A stretch of DNA of 64,000 bases from contig NZ_JAHVKO010000003.1 in the NCBI RefSeq assembly GCF_019800665.1, positions 186,001 through 250,000 on the forward strand, in the 5' to 3' direction. This document shows, in pieces, positions 18,073 through 27,091 of this stretch. Numbering within the stretch: position 1 is the first letter of the stretch; each line of letters starts with the position of its first letter. The notes beneath the pieces were generated by a model. That model did not search any database. It was not told the origin of the DNA and worked only from the letters and a program-made list of their open reading frames with translations. The stretch comes from Microbulbifer agarilyticus. Its GTDB lineage: Bacteria; Pseudomonadota; Gammaproteobacteria; Pseudomonadales; Cellvibrionaceae. A program made the translations under genes and the position numbers.

Positions 18073-19338
18073 TTACTGGCCGGCGCTCTTCGAATCAGGA
18101 TACACGGCGAGAGAAAATCTACCATTTTCACAGGTAGACGAAAAACGCCAGCCGAGTGCGGAAAAAATTCTACCGGCCAGGTAGAGCCCCTGCCCAAAAC
18201 CCTCGCTGTTCGGCCCGCGTGTGCCGGCGTTAAACAGTGATGCAGTGCTGAATTCCTTCAGGACGGGGTTTTCGAAAATGAGTGCGCCGTCCTCGTGGCG
18301 AATCGTCAACGCCGGTTGCGACGCGTGCTGGAGGGCGTTGTCGAACAGGATATCAAGCAGCGATGCGGCAAGGTGTGGATGCCCTTCTACCGGTAAGGTG
18401 TCCGGTAACGTTACGCCCAGTTGGAAGTCTGGGTGCATGACAATCTCGCGGCGAGCAAGCAGGCGTTCTTCCACAAGTGGGCGCAGGTCGAAACGGGAGT
18501 GTTCGAAGGATTCGAATCGTGCCAGTGCCAGCAGCGTACAGACGGTTCTATTCATGCTCGCCAGTATGTCGCTGAGCTCGCGAGATTCTTCCACACCCAG
18601 ACCCTGGTCGCGCGCAAGGGCTAGGGTGTTGCTGGCGATGGCCAGGTTGGTGCGCAGTTCGTGACTGACATCGTGGGTGAATTCCGCCTCTCTCTGCCGC
18701 GCCTGTTTGAGTTCGTGCACGTTGCGCTGCAGGGTGCGTGCTAGAAAGCCGATCTCGTCGTGGCGACTGCTGGTGCTCAGTGCCAGCGGCGACTGGCTTG
18801 TTGCCTGCAGCTCAACTTCCCGGGCAAGGTTGAGAATAGGGCGAATCGCGCTCGTTACCAGCCGGTAGGCGAGCCACAGCGCCAGAACTGTGGTGGTTAG
18901 AAAGGCAGCCAATGGCAGCCAGATCAGGCGGCCCGACTGGCTGGAAACGGTGAGTAGGTTGCCAACCTCGGCGGCGAGTATTGCACCGGTGTCGGGGGGA
19001 AGTTCACGCAAGTGAAAATGCTGGTCCCCTTCGACAAAGTATTCGGCTCTGCGCTGCTCTCCCGCTAGCGCGGTGAGGAATTCTGGTGGGGTATCGGCAG
19101 GTGAAGTGTATAGGGTAAACATCGGCAGCCGCGGGCGGGGCAGGGTGCCGTCATCACGGAACGATTGCTCAATGTAATGCGCTTCTTCATTGATCAGGTT
19201 ATCGAGCAGCTGGTCCTCGATCACGTAGGCGGTGAGTAGCCCAATACCGGAGTAAATCAGGCAGAGCAGTAGGGTAAAGCCACCGAACAGGGTGAAGACT
19301 TTGCGTTGCAGATTACTGCGGGGTGTTTCAGCTTGCAC
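18073..19338 (-). CDS. Sensor histidine kinase
   Basis: A 421-residue membrane kinase. Its two membrane helices (about residues 18-40 and 137-160) flank a periplasmic sensor of about 95 residues. A HAMP-like linker is followed by the DHp domain with FTHDVSHELRTNLA and a C-terminal HATPase domain. The phospho-acceptor His is present, but the usual Pro after HELRT is Asn. The N box (DILFDNALQHA) and G2 box (GQGLYLAGRI) are clear. The G1 box lacks the canonical DxGxG, so nucleotide binding may be altered. It starts at a GTG inside the last 11 bases of the response regulator gene, indicating translational coupling. The signal sensed is unknown. Confidence 0.88.
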   Translation of the reverse strand: MQAETPRSNLQRKVFTLFGGFTLLLCLIYSGIGLLTAYVIEDQLLDNLINEEAHYIEQSFRDDGTLPRPRLPMFTLYTSPADTPPEFLTALAGEQRRAEYFVEGDQHFHLRELPPDTGAILAAEVGNLLTVSSQSGRLIWLPLAAFLTTTVLALWLAYRLVTSAIRPILNLAREVELQATSQSPLALSTSSRHDEIGFLARTLQRNVHELKQARQREAEFTHDVSHELRTNLAIASNTLALARDQGLGVEESRELSDILASMNRTVCTLLALARFESFEHSRFDLRPLVEERLLARREIVMHPDFQLGVTLPDTLPVEGHPHLAASLLDILFDNALQHASQPALTIRHEDGALIFENPVLKEFSTASLFNAGTRGPNSEGFGQGLYLAGRIFSALGWRFSSTCENGRFSLAVYPDSKSAGQ

Positions 19339-20053
19339 TTGGTAATTCCAGCTGGAAGCCGATGCTGCTGATGGTGCGCAGCATGGGTTCGGGAAACGGT
19401 CGGTCCAGCTGGCGCCGCAGACTGTAGATGTGTGATTTCAGGGCGTCGCTGTCGGGCGGGTTATCGCCCCATATGCGATGCACGATTTCCCCGCGGCTGA
19501 GTGGCTCGGGGTAGGCGCAGGCAAGCTCCCAAAGGATATTGAAGGCGATGGTGGTGAGCTTGAGAACTTGCCCGTCTCTGACCGCTTCGCGGCGGCGACG
19601 GTGGACGTGCAGGGGGCCGATACTGATTTCATCATTGCGGTGCAGTTCCCAGCGTCGCGCCAGGGCGCGGCAGCGCAAGGCCAGTTCGCGTGGGTCGAAC
19701 GGTTTGCACAGGTAGTCATCTGCGCCGGAGTCAAACCCCTCTGCCTTATCGGTAAAGGCATCGCGCGCGGTTAGCATAAGAATTGGGGCAGAAAACTGGG
19801 CTTTTTTGCGCAGTTGTCGACAGACTTCAAGGCCGTCCATATCCGGCAGATTGAGGTCCAGCAGGATCAGGTCGTAGATCTCCTGTAGAGCCAGTTGCAG
19901 GCCAAGTTGCCCGTTGCTGGCAAAGTCCACATGCCAGCCATGTCCTTCCAGAAATTGACCGGTCTGGCGGGCGAGGGTGGGGTTGTCTTCAACCAGAAGG
20001 ATCTTGAGGGTGTTCACCGGCAGTGTCTGTCCACGAGTTAGATGAGTAGACAT
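19328..20053 (-). CDS. OmpR/PhoB-family response regulator
   Basis: A 241-residue two-domain regulator. The N-terminal receiver starts with LLVEDN and has the acidic pocket, phospho-acceptor Asp in LILLDLNLPDMDG, Thr in MLTA and Lys in LCKPFD, so it looks fully functional. The C-terminal winged helix (about residues 140-238) has the recognition-helix segment SDALKSHIYSLRRQLD. It is cotranscribed with the overlapping kinase and probably the DJ-1 gene. A GTG twelve codons downstream is an alternative start nearer the receiver. Targets are unknown. Confidence 0.92.
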   Translation of the reverse strand: MSTHLTRGQTLPVNTLKILLVEDNPTLARQTGQFLEGHGWHVDFASNGQLGLQLALQEIYDLILLDLNLPDMDGLEVCRQLRKKAQFSAPILMLTARDAFTDKAEGFDSGADDYLCKPFDPRELALRCRALARRWELHRNDEISIGPLHVHRRRREAVRDGQVLKLTTIAFNILWELACAYPEPLSRGEIVHRIWGDNPPDSDALKSHIYSLRRQLDRPFPEPMLRTISSIGFQLELPSAS

Positions 20054-20246
20054 TGTGACAAGCTGCCGGTGAAATTGAAGTGAAATTTGGCGGGCAGATG
20101 AGCGGAGGGCTCGGCAAGCGAGAGCCCTGGCCTATAACTTCGTTCAGGCTTGCCAGTACTTCTTAGGCAAGCTGCACATGTTCACAGCCGTTTCCGGCTG
20201 TCGGGCTCCCCTATACGATCGTTAGTGACAGGATTCCTATGGGTAG

Positions 20247-20822
20247 CTAGCCGTTTTTCTTTAGCGCACGCAGTTTGTCTTCGTGCTTACGCAGCTCCTG
20301 CTTGTTTTCGAGAATCTCATCCATGCTCAGGCCTTTCAGTTCATGGGGGAAGACCAGCCACTTGTCAGTTTCGTGCAGGTAGTAGTCCGGTTCCATGTCG
20401 GTCTGATTGCGGCTGGGTTTGAAGTAAGGGCAGGCAACACGGATTTCCGGGGTGTTTTTCTTCGCCGCCTTGCGCATGTCGCTGATGGCTTGCTGAATGC
20501 TCAGTCCGGTGTCGTAAACGTCGTCGACGATCAACATTTTTTCATGGGACTCCACCTGTTTGATCAGGTAGGTGAGGCCGTGCACTTTTACTTCTTTCTG
20601 GCGCTGGTTAACGCCGCTGTACGAGGAGGTGCGAATGGCAATGTGATCCGCATGGAAGCCGAGGAAATCAAACATTTCCTGTACCGCGATACCGATGGGA
20701 GCGCCGCCGCGCCAAACCCCTACGATGTAGTCTGGCTGGAAGCCGCTCTCTACGACCTTCAGGGCCAATGTGTAGGAATCGTCCAGCAGGGACTGGGCGG
20801 AAATATATTGCTTTTCGCTCAC
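20247..20822 (-). CDS. Purine-type phosphoribosyltransferase (hypoxanthine/guanine family)
   Basis: A 191-residue type I phosphoribosyltransferase. The PRPP-binding motif is MLIVDDVYDTGLSI (about residues 95-108), and an early VWRGGAPIG loop precedes it. Such enzymes salvage purine bases with PRPP. Annotation as hypoxanthine or xanthine phosphoribosyltransferase is likely, but base specificity cannot be read here. The start is GTG with GAGGTAA upstream. It is last in the minus-strand set cca, pteridine reductase, phosphoribosyltransferase, with a 34-base gap. About 190 bases with small hairpins but no clear terminator separate it from the response regulator. Confidence 0.85.
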   Translation of the reverse strand: MSEKQYISAQSLLDDSYTLALKVVESGFQPDYIVGVWRGGAPIGIAVQEMFDFLGFHADHIAIRTSSYSGVNQRQKEVKVHGLTYLIKQVESHEKMLIVDDVYDTGLSIQQAISDMRKAAKKNTPEIRVACPYFKPSRNQTDMEPDYYLHETDKWLVFPHELKGLSMDEILENKQELRKHEDKLRALKKNG

Positions 20823-20856
20823 TGCGTTACCTCAAGCTTTAAGTGAAATAATGGCA

Positions 20857-21582
20857 TTACATATTCAGGCTGCGGCCACCATCGACCGCGATAATCTGGC
20901 CGGTGATATAGGGTGCGTCACAGGCCAGGAAGCGCACAGTACGGGCGATGTCCGATGGGTCACCGCTACGCTGCATGGGGATGCGCTCCAGTATCTGCTC
21001 CTTGTTATAGCCTTCGCTGACCTGTTCCGGCCATAGAATCGCACCGGGAGCCACGGCATTGACCCGAACCCGCGGTGCCAGCTCACGGGCCAGGCTCTTG
21101 GTCATCATTACCAGTCCCGCCTTGGCCGCACTGTAGATGGTGTGGCTGGGCATGGGTTTGTCTGCGTGAATATCGGCAAGGTTGACGATACAGCCGTTCG
21201 CATCCGCAAGGGCCGGCGTCAGGGCCTGGCTGAGAAAAAACGGTGCCTTCAGGTTGCTGCCCATCAGTTCGCCCCACTGCTGCTCGCTGGCACTGCCAAT
21301 GGGGGTGGGGTAGAAGGCGGAAGCGTTGTTCACCAGTACCGACACTTCGCCGAAGCAGGCCAGGGCGGACTCGGCCAGCTGCTGGCAGTCGTCGGCGCTG
21401 GCGAGTTCGCTCTGCACTGCGGCCGCAGAGCCGGGGCGACGCTGATTCAGGGTCTCCACCAGTGCCTGCGCTGCCTGACTGGAGTGACGGTAATGCACAA
21501 TGACCCGATGATCGCGGTGGAGTTCTTCTGCGATTGCGCGCCCGAGACGCGCGGCGGCGCCGGTGATCAGAGCTGTGGCCAT
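20857..21582 (-). CDS. Pteridine reductase-like short-chain dehydrogenase
   Basis: A 241-residue SDR. The N-terminal motif is TGAAARLG, the TGxxxRxG form typical of pteridine reductases (PTR1, FolM) rather than the usual TGxxxGxG. The Arg favours NADPH. The catalytic Tyr and Lys lie in YSAAKAGL. NNAS follows the nucleotide domain and YITGQIIAVDGGRSL ends the protein. It probably reduces biopterin or dihydrofolate-type substrates. In this neighbourhood, where folB, folK and cca are near, a pterin role fits. Its exact substrate is not known from sequence. Confidence 0.88.
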   Translation of the reverse strand: MATALITGAAARLGRAIAEELHRDHRVIVHYRHSSQAAQALVETLNQRRPGSAAAVQSELASADDCQQLAESALACFGEVSVLVNNASAFYPTPIGSASEQQWGELMGSNLKAPFFLSQALTPALADANGCIVNLADIHADKPMPSHTIYSAAKAGLVMMTKSLARELAPRVRVNAVAPGAILWPEQVSEGYNKEQILERIPMQRSGDPSDIARTVRFLACDAPYITGQIIAVDGGRSLNM

Positions 21583-21633
21583 GGTTGGGTTTCCGTCGGC
21601 TATTGGAATGCTTGCAGGTGGTGCGCTTGCCGC

Positions 21634-22866
21634 TCAGTCTTGAGCGGGCGCCCCGTAGGTGTTTTTCAGCTTGGTCAGGGCTTGCAGGCGTGCCCGGTCC
21701 AGTGCTTTACCGAGCTCTGCACCGGCAAAGCCCTGCGCGATAAGCGCCTGCGGGTCTACCTGTGCGGCGGCGTCGCGTGCGGCGCGCAGGTAGTCGACTT
21801 GCGGATATTCGCGGTCTTCCAGCCCCAGGCGCCCACGGGCGTCGGCCTCGCAACTCTCGAGAAACTGCTCAAAACGCTCCGGCTTACGCAGCGCATCGAG
21901 CGCGCGCAGTAGTTTCAGTAGCGTCTGCGGGCGCAGCTCAAACGCTTTATGGCTGTGCAGATGGTATTCGCACACGCCGAGTGACAGCGCGGTAATTGGA
22001 TTTGGCACGCGCAGGCGTTTGCACACCGCCTTTACCAGCGGCAGGCCGGCCGCTTCGTGGCCGCGGTGGCTCGGCAGAACCTCCTGCGGGGTAACGCCTT
22101 TGCCCAGATCGTGTACCAGTACCGCAAAGCGCACAGGGAGTTCCGGTGGCGCCTGACGCAATGCGCGCAGAACATGGTCGCCAGTGTCAATTTCCGGGTG
22201 ATGTAGCGGTGGTTGTGGGATGCCAAACAGGCAATCTACTTCCGGCAGCAGTACCTTGAGGGCGCCACATTCGCGCAACGTGCTGATAAAAATATCTGGC
22301 CGCGGCTCGGTGAGTGCGCGACTCACCTCTTTCCATACCCGTTCGGCAACCAGGTGCTCGACCTCTCCCGCATCCACCATCGAGCGCATCAGCGTCATCG
22401 TCTCATCGGCGATGGTAAAGCCCAATGGTGCGTAACGTGCGGCAAAGCGGGCCACGCGCAATATGCGCAGGGGGTCTTCGCTAAATGCTGGCGATACATG
22501 GCGTAGCGTGCGTGCTTCCAGATCGGCGCGGCCGCCATAGGGGTCGATGATGGCGCCACCCTCGGTTTCAGCCATGGCGTTGACCGTTAGGTCTCGCCGC
22601 TGCAGGTCCTGTTCCAGGGTGACGTCAGGGCTGGCAAATACCGTAAAGCCGCCGTAGCCATGGCCGCTTTTACGCTCGGTGCGGGCCAGTGCGTATTCCT
22701 CGCCGGTATCCGGGTGCAGGAAAACCGGGAAGTCCTTGCCCACCGGGCGGAAGCCTCGGTTGCGCATGTCGTCCTCGGTGGCGCCCACTACCACCCAGTC
22801 ACGCTCGTGCACCGGGCGCTGCAGCAGTTTGTCGCGGACAGCGCCGCCGACCAGATAGACATTCAT
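21634..22866 (-). CDS. cca: Multifunctional CCA-adding enzyme with HD domain
   Basis: A 410-residue tRNA nucleotidyltransferase that builds or repairs the 3' CCA end. The N-terminal catalytic head has [10 protein letters not shown] and [10 protein letters not shown], and a neck and body region follows. A C-terminal HD domain ([10 protein letters not shown], about residue 255) gives phosphatase and 2'-nucleotidase activities in gammaproteobacteria. Length matches E. coli Cca (412). The ribosome site is weak. A terminator-like hairpin 170 bases upstream raises the possibility of leader control. Confidence 0.97.
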   Translation of the reverse strand: MNVYLVGGAVRDKLLQRPVHERDWVVVGATEDDMRNRGFRPVGKDFPVFLHPDTGEEYALARTERKSGHGYGGFTVFASPDVTLEQDLQRRDLTVNAMAETEGGAIIDPYGGRADLEARTLRHVSPAFSEDPLRILRVARFAARYAPLGFTIADETMTLMRSMVDAGEVEHLVAERVWKEVSRALTEPRPDIFISTLRECGALKVLLPEVDCLFGIPQPPLHHPEIDTGDHVLRALRQAPPELPVRFAVLVHDLGKGVTPQEVLPSHRGHEAAGLPLVKAVCKRLRVPNPITALSLGVCEYHLHSHKAFELRPQTLLKLLRALDALRKPERFEQFLESCEADARGRLGLEDREYPQVDYLRAARDAAAQVDPQALIAQGFAGAELGKALDRARLQALTKLKNTYGAPAQD

Positions 22867-23035
22867 TGGTTAAAGCCCGGCGTCCGTGGAAACGCAGCAC
22901 CCGCGGAGTGGGAGGTAACCAACAAAATGTGAGAAAAGGCGAAAACTGCCATAAATGCCGCTGTACCTGAGATAAACCACGCCAAAAAACCCGCGCATCC
23001 AGGTAAATATTAGGAAAAAGAAGGATCGGGAAGAT

Positions 23036-23066
23036 AAAAAAAAGGCCCCGAAAAAACAAGGGGGCC
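23036..23066 (-). terminator. Intrinsic terminator of the candidate small RNA
   Basis: On the minus strand GGCCCC and GGGGCC form a stem with an 11-base loop, followed by eight T. No annotated minus-strand gene lies between it and 23408, so it does not end a known gene. Confidence 0.85.
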
Positions 23067-23234
23067 CAGGGTCTTAGGGTATTCGTGAAGAGAGAATCCC
23101 AACAAGCTCGTGTGCGCTGAAGAGGTCTGCAGGACGCCAAATAGCAACCATTTTGTGACTTTTTGCTACAAAAGGCTGCAGGGTCAGGCTAGATAGCGCG
23201 TGTATTGTCGACATAATGAGTCGACGTCAACATG
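23036..23234 (-). ncRNA. Candidate small RNA or cca leader with attenuator
   Basis: A near-consensus minus-strand promoter and a strong intrinsic terminator bracket about 200 bases with no open frame of note. The predicted RNA has three hairpins. The 5' one has GTCGAC/GTCGAC arms with a 7-base loop (about 23210-23228). The middle one pairs CTGCAG with CTGCAG and TAGCAA with TTGCTA. The third is the terminator. It does not resemble 6S, tmRNA, RNase P, SRP RNA or RsmY/Z as I know them. Because cca lies 170 bases further downstream on the same strand, the same structure could be a cca leader with an attenuator. Confidence 0.55.
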
Positions 23235-23240
23235 TCCCCC

Positions 23241-23268
23241 ATTCTATTTAACCTGTCTTAACTGTCAA
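23241..23268 (-). promoter_or_regulatory. Strong sigma70 promoter of the candidate small RNA
   Basis: On the minus strand a perfect -35 box TTGACA and a TAGAAT -10 box (one mismatch) are separated by 16 bases. The predicted start is at about 23234, in a run of G. Confidence 0.7.
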
Positions 23269-23408
23269 CCGTGGCTTTCAAACTTTAATTGAGGGATATG
23301 TCGGTTGGTTCGTTAAACATATATAGGCATAGAATTAACGCCTGCTTTTTTGATTTAATTCAGCACAATTAATAACAAGATGCGCGATTCGTGGGGGAAA
23401 GTAATAAG

Positions 23409-23972
23409 ATGAGCGAAGTGCATGTACTTACGACCGGGGAAGCCGCCCGGTATTGCGGGGTCAATTTCCGTACCGTTATCCGCTGGATTGAGCGTGGGCA
23501 ACTCAAGGCATACAAGCTTCCAGGCCGCGGTGATCACCGTATCTGCGTGGAAGACTTCGTCAGCTTCCTGCGGGATAACGCCATGCCAGTACCAGCCGAA
23601 CTGGGTGCTGCTACGCGCAAAGTGCTGGTGGTGTCTGATTCCCCCGAAATGATTGCGGGGCGCCAGTTGTTGCAACAGGCTGGTTGTGAAGTGGATCTGG
23701 CGAGCGATTCCTTTAGTGCGGGTACCATGCTGGCCAGCGGTAAGCCGGCTATGTTGGTGCTGGACAGCAACCTTGAAGGGGTAAACGGCTTTCAGGTATT
23801 GGACATGCTGCGCTCACGCAGCGAGTTTTCGTCCCTGAATGTGGTGTTGGTTGCCCCTCAGGACGAAGACAACCAGCAGCGCTGGTTGGATGCCGGTGCG
23901 GATGCGGTGGTTGCTGCCGGTTGCGACCGCAACGAGCTGGTAGGCCGCATTAACCTGCTGCTGGACGCCTGA
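23409..23972 (+). CDS. Excisionase/MerR-type HTH protein fused to a degenerate receiver domain
   Basis: A 187-residue protein. Residues 1-60 form an excisionase/BldC-like winged helix (LTTGEAARYCGVNFRTVIRW, then LPGRGDHRI). After a short linker, residues about 68-187 form a response-regulator receiver fold. The receiver keeps a possible phospho-acceptor Asp in LVLDSNLEGVNGF. It lacks one of the two N-terminal acidic residues, the conserved Thr (VLVAPQ) and the conserved Lys (AAGCD where KPF is expected). Phosphorylation-driven switching is therefore doubtful. The ATG at 23409 has GGGGGAAAG upstream. Such a fusion could be a DNA-binding adaptor; its targets are unknown. Confidence 0.75.
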   Translation: MSEVHVLTTGEAARYCGVNFRTVIRWIERGQLKAYKLPGRGDHRICVEDFVSFLRDNAMPVPAELGAATRKVLVVSDSPEMIAGRQLLQQAGCEVDLASDSFSAGTMLASGKPAMLVLDSNLEGVNGFQVLDMLRSRSEFSSLNVVLVAPQDEDNQQRWLDAGADAVVAAGCDRNELVGRINLLLDA

Positions 23973-23999
23973 TCTACCGGTCTGGATGCCTCGCCGATA

Positions 24000-25562
24000 T
24001 CAGATCGGCTTTGGCACCAGCATGGACTCTTCCAATTCTGATCGGTCTCTTCCCTGCTCTGGACAATGATAGCTCGCGGTGATTTCATCGCCGTTGAGGC
24101 TATGCAGATGCACGTCGAATCCCCACAGCCGATGCAAATGCTTGAGTACCTCGAGTGTGTCTTTACCCAGAGGTCGGCGCTGATGCTGTGTGTGGTGCAG
24201 GGTGATCGATCGGTCGCCGCGGGTATCGACGGAGTACACCTGGATGTTTGGCTCGCGATTGCCCAGGTTGTATTGCCCGGCAAGCTTCGCTCTCAGCTCC
24301 CGATAGCCATCCTCATTGTGGATGGCTCCCACCTCAATTTCTTTCTCGCGATCGTCATCGGAGATGCAGAACAACTTCATGTCCCGCATCACCTTCGGTG
24401 ACAGGAACTGCAGGATAAAGCTTTCGTCCTTGAAGTCGCGCATTGCGAACTGCAGGGTTTCTTTCCAGTTACTACCGGCAATGTCCGGGAACCAGGCACG
24501 ATCCTCGTCGGTGGGGTTCTCACAGATGCGGCGCAGGTCGGTAAAAATACTGAAACCCAGCGCGTAAGGATTGATGCCGTTGTAGTAGGGGCTGTCATAC
24601 GGTGGCTGGTAGATCACACTGGTGTGGCTGCTCAGGAACTCCATCATAAAGCCATCGGTGACCTTACCCTTGGCGTGCAACTCGTTAAGCAGGGTGTAGT
24701 GCCAGAAGGTTGCCCAGCCTTCGTTCATTACCTGGGTCTGGCGCTGTGGGTAAAAGTACTGCGCCATTTTGCGCACGATGCGTATCAGTTCGCGCTGCCA
24801 GTTTTCCAGTAGCGGTGCATTTTTTTCGATAAAGTAGAGCAGGTTTTCCTGCGGTTCATCGGGGAAGCGCTGTACCGTCGCTTCTTCTTCGCCGCCCCCC
24901 AGTTTGGGGATGGTTCGCCACAGATCATTTAACTGGCGCTGCCGATATTCTTCGCGTTCTTTCTGACGGCGCTCCTCTTCGTGGGCGGAAATCGGGTAGG
25001 GGCGCTTGTAGCGGTCTACGCCGTAATTCATCAGCGCGTGACAGCTGTCCAGCAACGCCTCTACTTCATCAACGCCATAGCGCTCTTCGCAGCGGGCAAT
25101 ATAGTTTTTTGCAAACAGCAGGTAATCGATGATGCTGCTGGCATCGGTCCAGGTGCGGAACAGGTAGTTGCCCTTGAAGAAAGAGTTGTGCCCGTAGCAG
25201 GCATGCGCGATGACCAGCGCCTGCATGGTCATAGTGTTTTCTTCCATCAGGTAGGCGATACACGGATTGGAATTGATCACAATCTCGTAGGCCAGGCCCA
25301 TACGTCCGCGCTGGTAGTTGTTCTCCACACTGATGAACTGCTTACCGAAGGACCAGTGGTTGTAGCCCACTGGCATGCCCACGGACGAGTACGCATCCAT
25401 CATCTGCTCGGAGCTGATCACCTCAATCTGGTTGGGGTAGGTGTCGAGGCCAAATTCTTTGGCCAGCAGCGCGATTTCCCGGTCGTACTCTTGAATGAGT
25501 TCGAAGGTCCACTCTGAGGTGGTGGAGATGGGCTGCTTGTTATTGAGTGCTGTATCAAGCAT
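24000..25562 (-). CDS. SpoVR family protein (YcgB)
   Basis: A 520-residue member of the SpoVR family, named after a Bacillus spore-cortex gene but widespread in non-sporulating bacteria, where it always accompanies PrkA and YeaH. The sequence is full length and shows conserved histidine/aromatic segments such as NEGWATFWHYTLLNEL. The biochemical function is unknown. Its ATG overlaps the stop of yeaH by one base (TGATG), so translation is probably coupled. It is the last gene of the prkA-yeaH-spoVR operon. Confidence 0.95.
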   Translation of the reverse strand: MLDTALNNKQPISTTSEWTFELIQEYDREIALLAKEFGLDTYPNQIEVISSEQMMDAYSSVGMPVGYNHWSFGKQFISVENNYQRGRMGLAYEIVINSNPCIAYLMEENTMTMQALVIAHACYGHNSFFKGNYLFRTWTDASSIIDYLLFAKNYIARCEERYGVDEVEALLDSCHALMNYGVDRYKRPYPISAHEEERRQKEREEYRQRQLNDLWRTIPKLGGGEEEATVQRFPDEPQENLLYFIEKNAPLLENWQRELIRIVRKMAQYFYPQRQTQVMNEGWATFWHYTLLNELHAKGKVTDGFMMEFLSSHTSVIYQPPYDSPYYNGINPYALGFSIFTDLRRICENPTDEDRAWFPDIAGSNWKETLQFAMRDFKDESFILQFLSPKVMRDMKLFCISDDDREKEIEVGAIHNEDGYRELRAKLAGQYNLGNREPNIQVYSVDTRGDRSITLHHTQHQRRPLGKDTLEVLKHLHRLWGFDVHLHSLNGDEITASYHCPEQGRDRSELEESMLVPKPI

Positions 25563-26842
25563 CAGGCGGCAACCTTCTGGGTAAATAGCTGGCGGAATAC
25601 CGGGTAGATATCGCCGACATCAATGATCTGTTCCATGGCGAAGTGCTCCGGGAACACATCCGCCACGCTTTGGTATTCATCCCACAGGGCTTGGTGGTCT
25701 CGCGGCGTAATTTCCACATAGGAGTAGTACTGCACGTGCGGCATGATGTCGTCGATGAGAATTTTGTGGCAGGTGCTGGAGTCGTCGTTCCAGTTGTCGC
25801 CATCGGATGCCTGGGCACCGTAAATATTCCACTCACTGGCGGGATAGCGTTCCCGCATGATGTTGCGCATCATCTTCAGCGCGCTGGATACGATGGTGCC
25901 GCCGGTTTCGCGAGAGTAGAAAAATTCCTGTTCGTCCACTTCCTTGGCACTGGTGTGATGGCGAATAAACACGATCTCGGTGTATTCATAGCTGCGCTGC
26001 AGGAACAGGTAGAGCAGCAAGAAAAACCGCTTGGCCATATCCTTCGTGGCCTGGTTCATGGAGCCGGATACATCCATCAAACAGAACATCACCGCCTTGG
26101 AGCTGGGGCGAGGCTGTTTCACCAGCAGGTTGTACTTGAGGTCAAAGTCGTCAAGGAAAGGGATGCGACCCACGCGGGCACGCAGATCTTCAATCTTTAC
26201 GCGCAGCTCATCCAGCTTGCGCTGGTCGCGCAGCGCCGGATCCTTTTCTTCTTCTGCCAGTAACTCCTGTTCCAGCAGTTTCAGGTTGCGACGCTTGCCG
26301 CCGCTCAGCGCAATGCGGCGTGCATTTGCCGCGCGCATGGAGCGAACTACATTCAGCCGTCCGGGCGTTCCCTCGTTGCAAATGCCTGCGCGCACGACGT
26401 GAAAGGCATCGTTGCCGGCAAGCTTGCGCTTGACCATGTTCGGAAGCTCGAGGCCTTCGAACATGAACTCAAGGAATTCATCTTGTGAAATTTGGAAGGC
26501 GAACTCATCCATTCCCTCGCCACTATCACTGGCGCCACTGCCGCCACTGCCCTGACCCTGCCCCTGTCCGGGACGTGGGATCCGGTCGCCGGTGACAAAC
26601 TCTTTATTGCCCGGCAAAACCTGTTCCATATGGCCACCGCGTCCATTGGAGAAGATCGGCTCATTGAGGTCGCGGGTGGGGATGCTGATCTTTTCACCTT
26701 TACCTAAATCGGTGATCGATCGGCTATTCATAGCTTCGCCGACAGCTTTCTTGATGTGCGCCTTGTAACGCCGTAAAAAACGCTGGCGATTCACGGTGCT
26801 TTTCTTTTTGCCATTCAGGCGACGGTCGATGATGTAGCTCAT
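25562..26842 (-). CDS. yeaH: YeaH/YhbH family protein (UPF0229), VWA-like
   Basis: A 426-residue protein with a basic N-terminal third, a Gly/Ser-rich linker (about residues 90-110), and a C-terminal von Willebrand A-like domain. The MIDAS-type motif is LMDVSGSMN (about residue 255). E. coli YeaH is coexpressed with the kinase YeaG under nitrogen starvation and stationary phase; its role is unclear, perhaps as a substrate or partner of the kinase. A 112-bp palindromic repeat lies in the 249-base gap between prkA and this gene. Confidence 0.94.
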   Translation of the reverse strand: MSYIIDRRLNGKKKSTVNRQRFLRRYKAHIKKAVGEAMNSRSITDLGKGEKISIPTRDLNEPIFSNGRGGHMEQVLPGNKEFVTGDRIPRPGQGQGQGSGGSGASDSGEGMDEFAFQISQDEFLEFMFEGLELPNMVKRKLAGNDAFHVVRAGICNEGTPGRLNVVRSMRAANARRIALSGGKRRNLKLLEQELLAEEEKDPALRDQRKLDELRVKIEDLRARVGRIPFLDDFDLKYNLLVKQPRPSSKAVMFCLMDVSGSMNQATKDMAKRFFLLLYLFLQRSYEYTEIVFIRHHTSAKEVDEQEFFYSRETGGTIVSSALKMMRNIMRERYPASEWNIYGAQASDGDNWNDDSSTCHKILIDDIMPHVQYYSYVEITPRDHQALWDEYQSVADVFPEHFAMEQIIDVGDIYPVFRQLFTQKVAA

Positions 26843-26943
26843 AGTACTGCCTTATATTGCTGACCTAGGCCGCTGCAAATTCGGCATATGCCAAGCAATC
26901 AATACCAACTACGCTGCCTACGGAGCTGGATGGGTTGTCTGAA

Positions 26944-27055
26944 GGCCCTGACACCGGTGGAGCTCTTCGAGACTGTCCGTCGGAGGGACCCGACGGACAA
27001 GCCCCCAGGGATGGGTTCACGGCGTGTCTCGGAGAGCTCCACCGGTGGCAGGGCC
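26944..27055 (+). repeat. Palindromic repeat element, copy A
   Basis: Outer arms of 30 bp (26944-26973 and 27026-27055) are inverted repeats with 2 mismatches. Inside, TGTCCGTCGG/CCGACGGACA (26974-26999) forms a 10-bp hairpin with loop AGGGAC. A small hairpin CCCA-GGGA-TGGG (27004-27015) is followed by TTCACGGCG. The imperfect symmetry continues outwards for about 10 bases. The same architecture recurs at 43248-43359 and 47409-47520. It lies between prkA and yeaH, with GGGA loops on the strand opposite to the operon transcript. Confidence 0.9.
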
Positions 27056-27091
27056 GCCACCGTCGGACTTCAAGACACAAACCCCGATTGA

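Larger units (their letters stand above)
22867..23408. other. Intergenic region cca / HTH-receiver gene, AT-rich
   Basis: This 542-base stretch has no protein-coding gene that I can support and is more AT-rich than its surroundings. On the minus strand it contains a strong promoter and intrinsic terminator about 200 bases apart (listed as a candidate small RNA). The part from 23270 to 23408 must hold the plus-strand promoter of the HTH-receiver gene, but no clear -35/-10 pair stands out. Confidence 0.6.
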
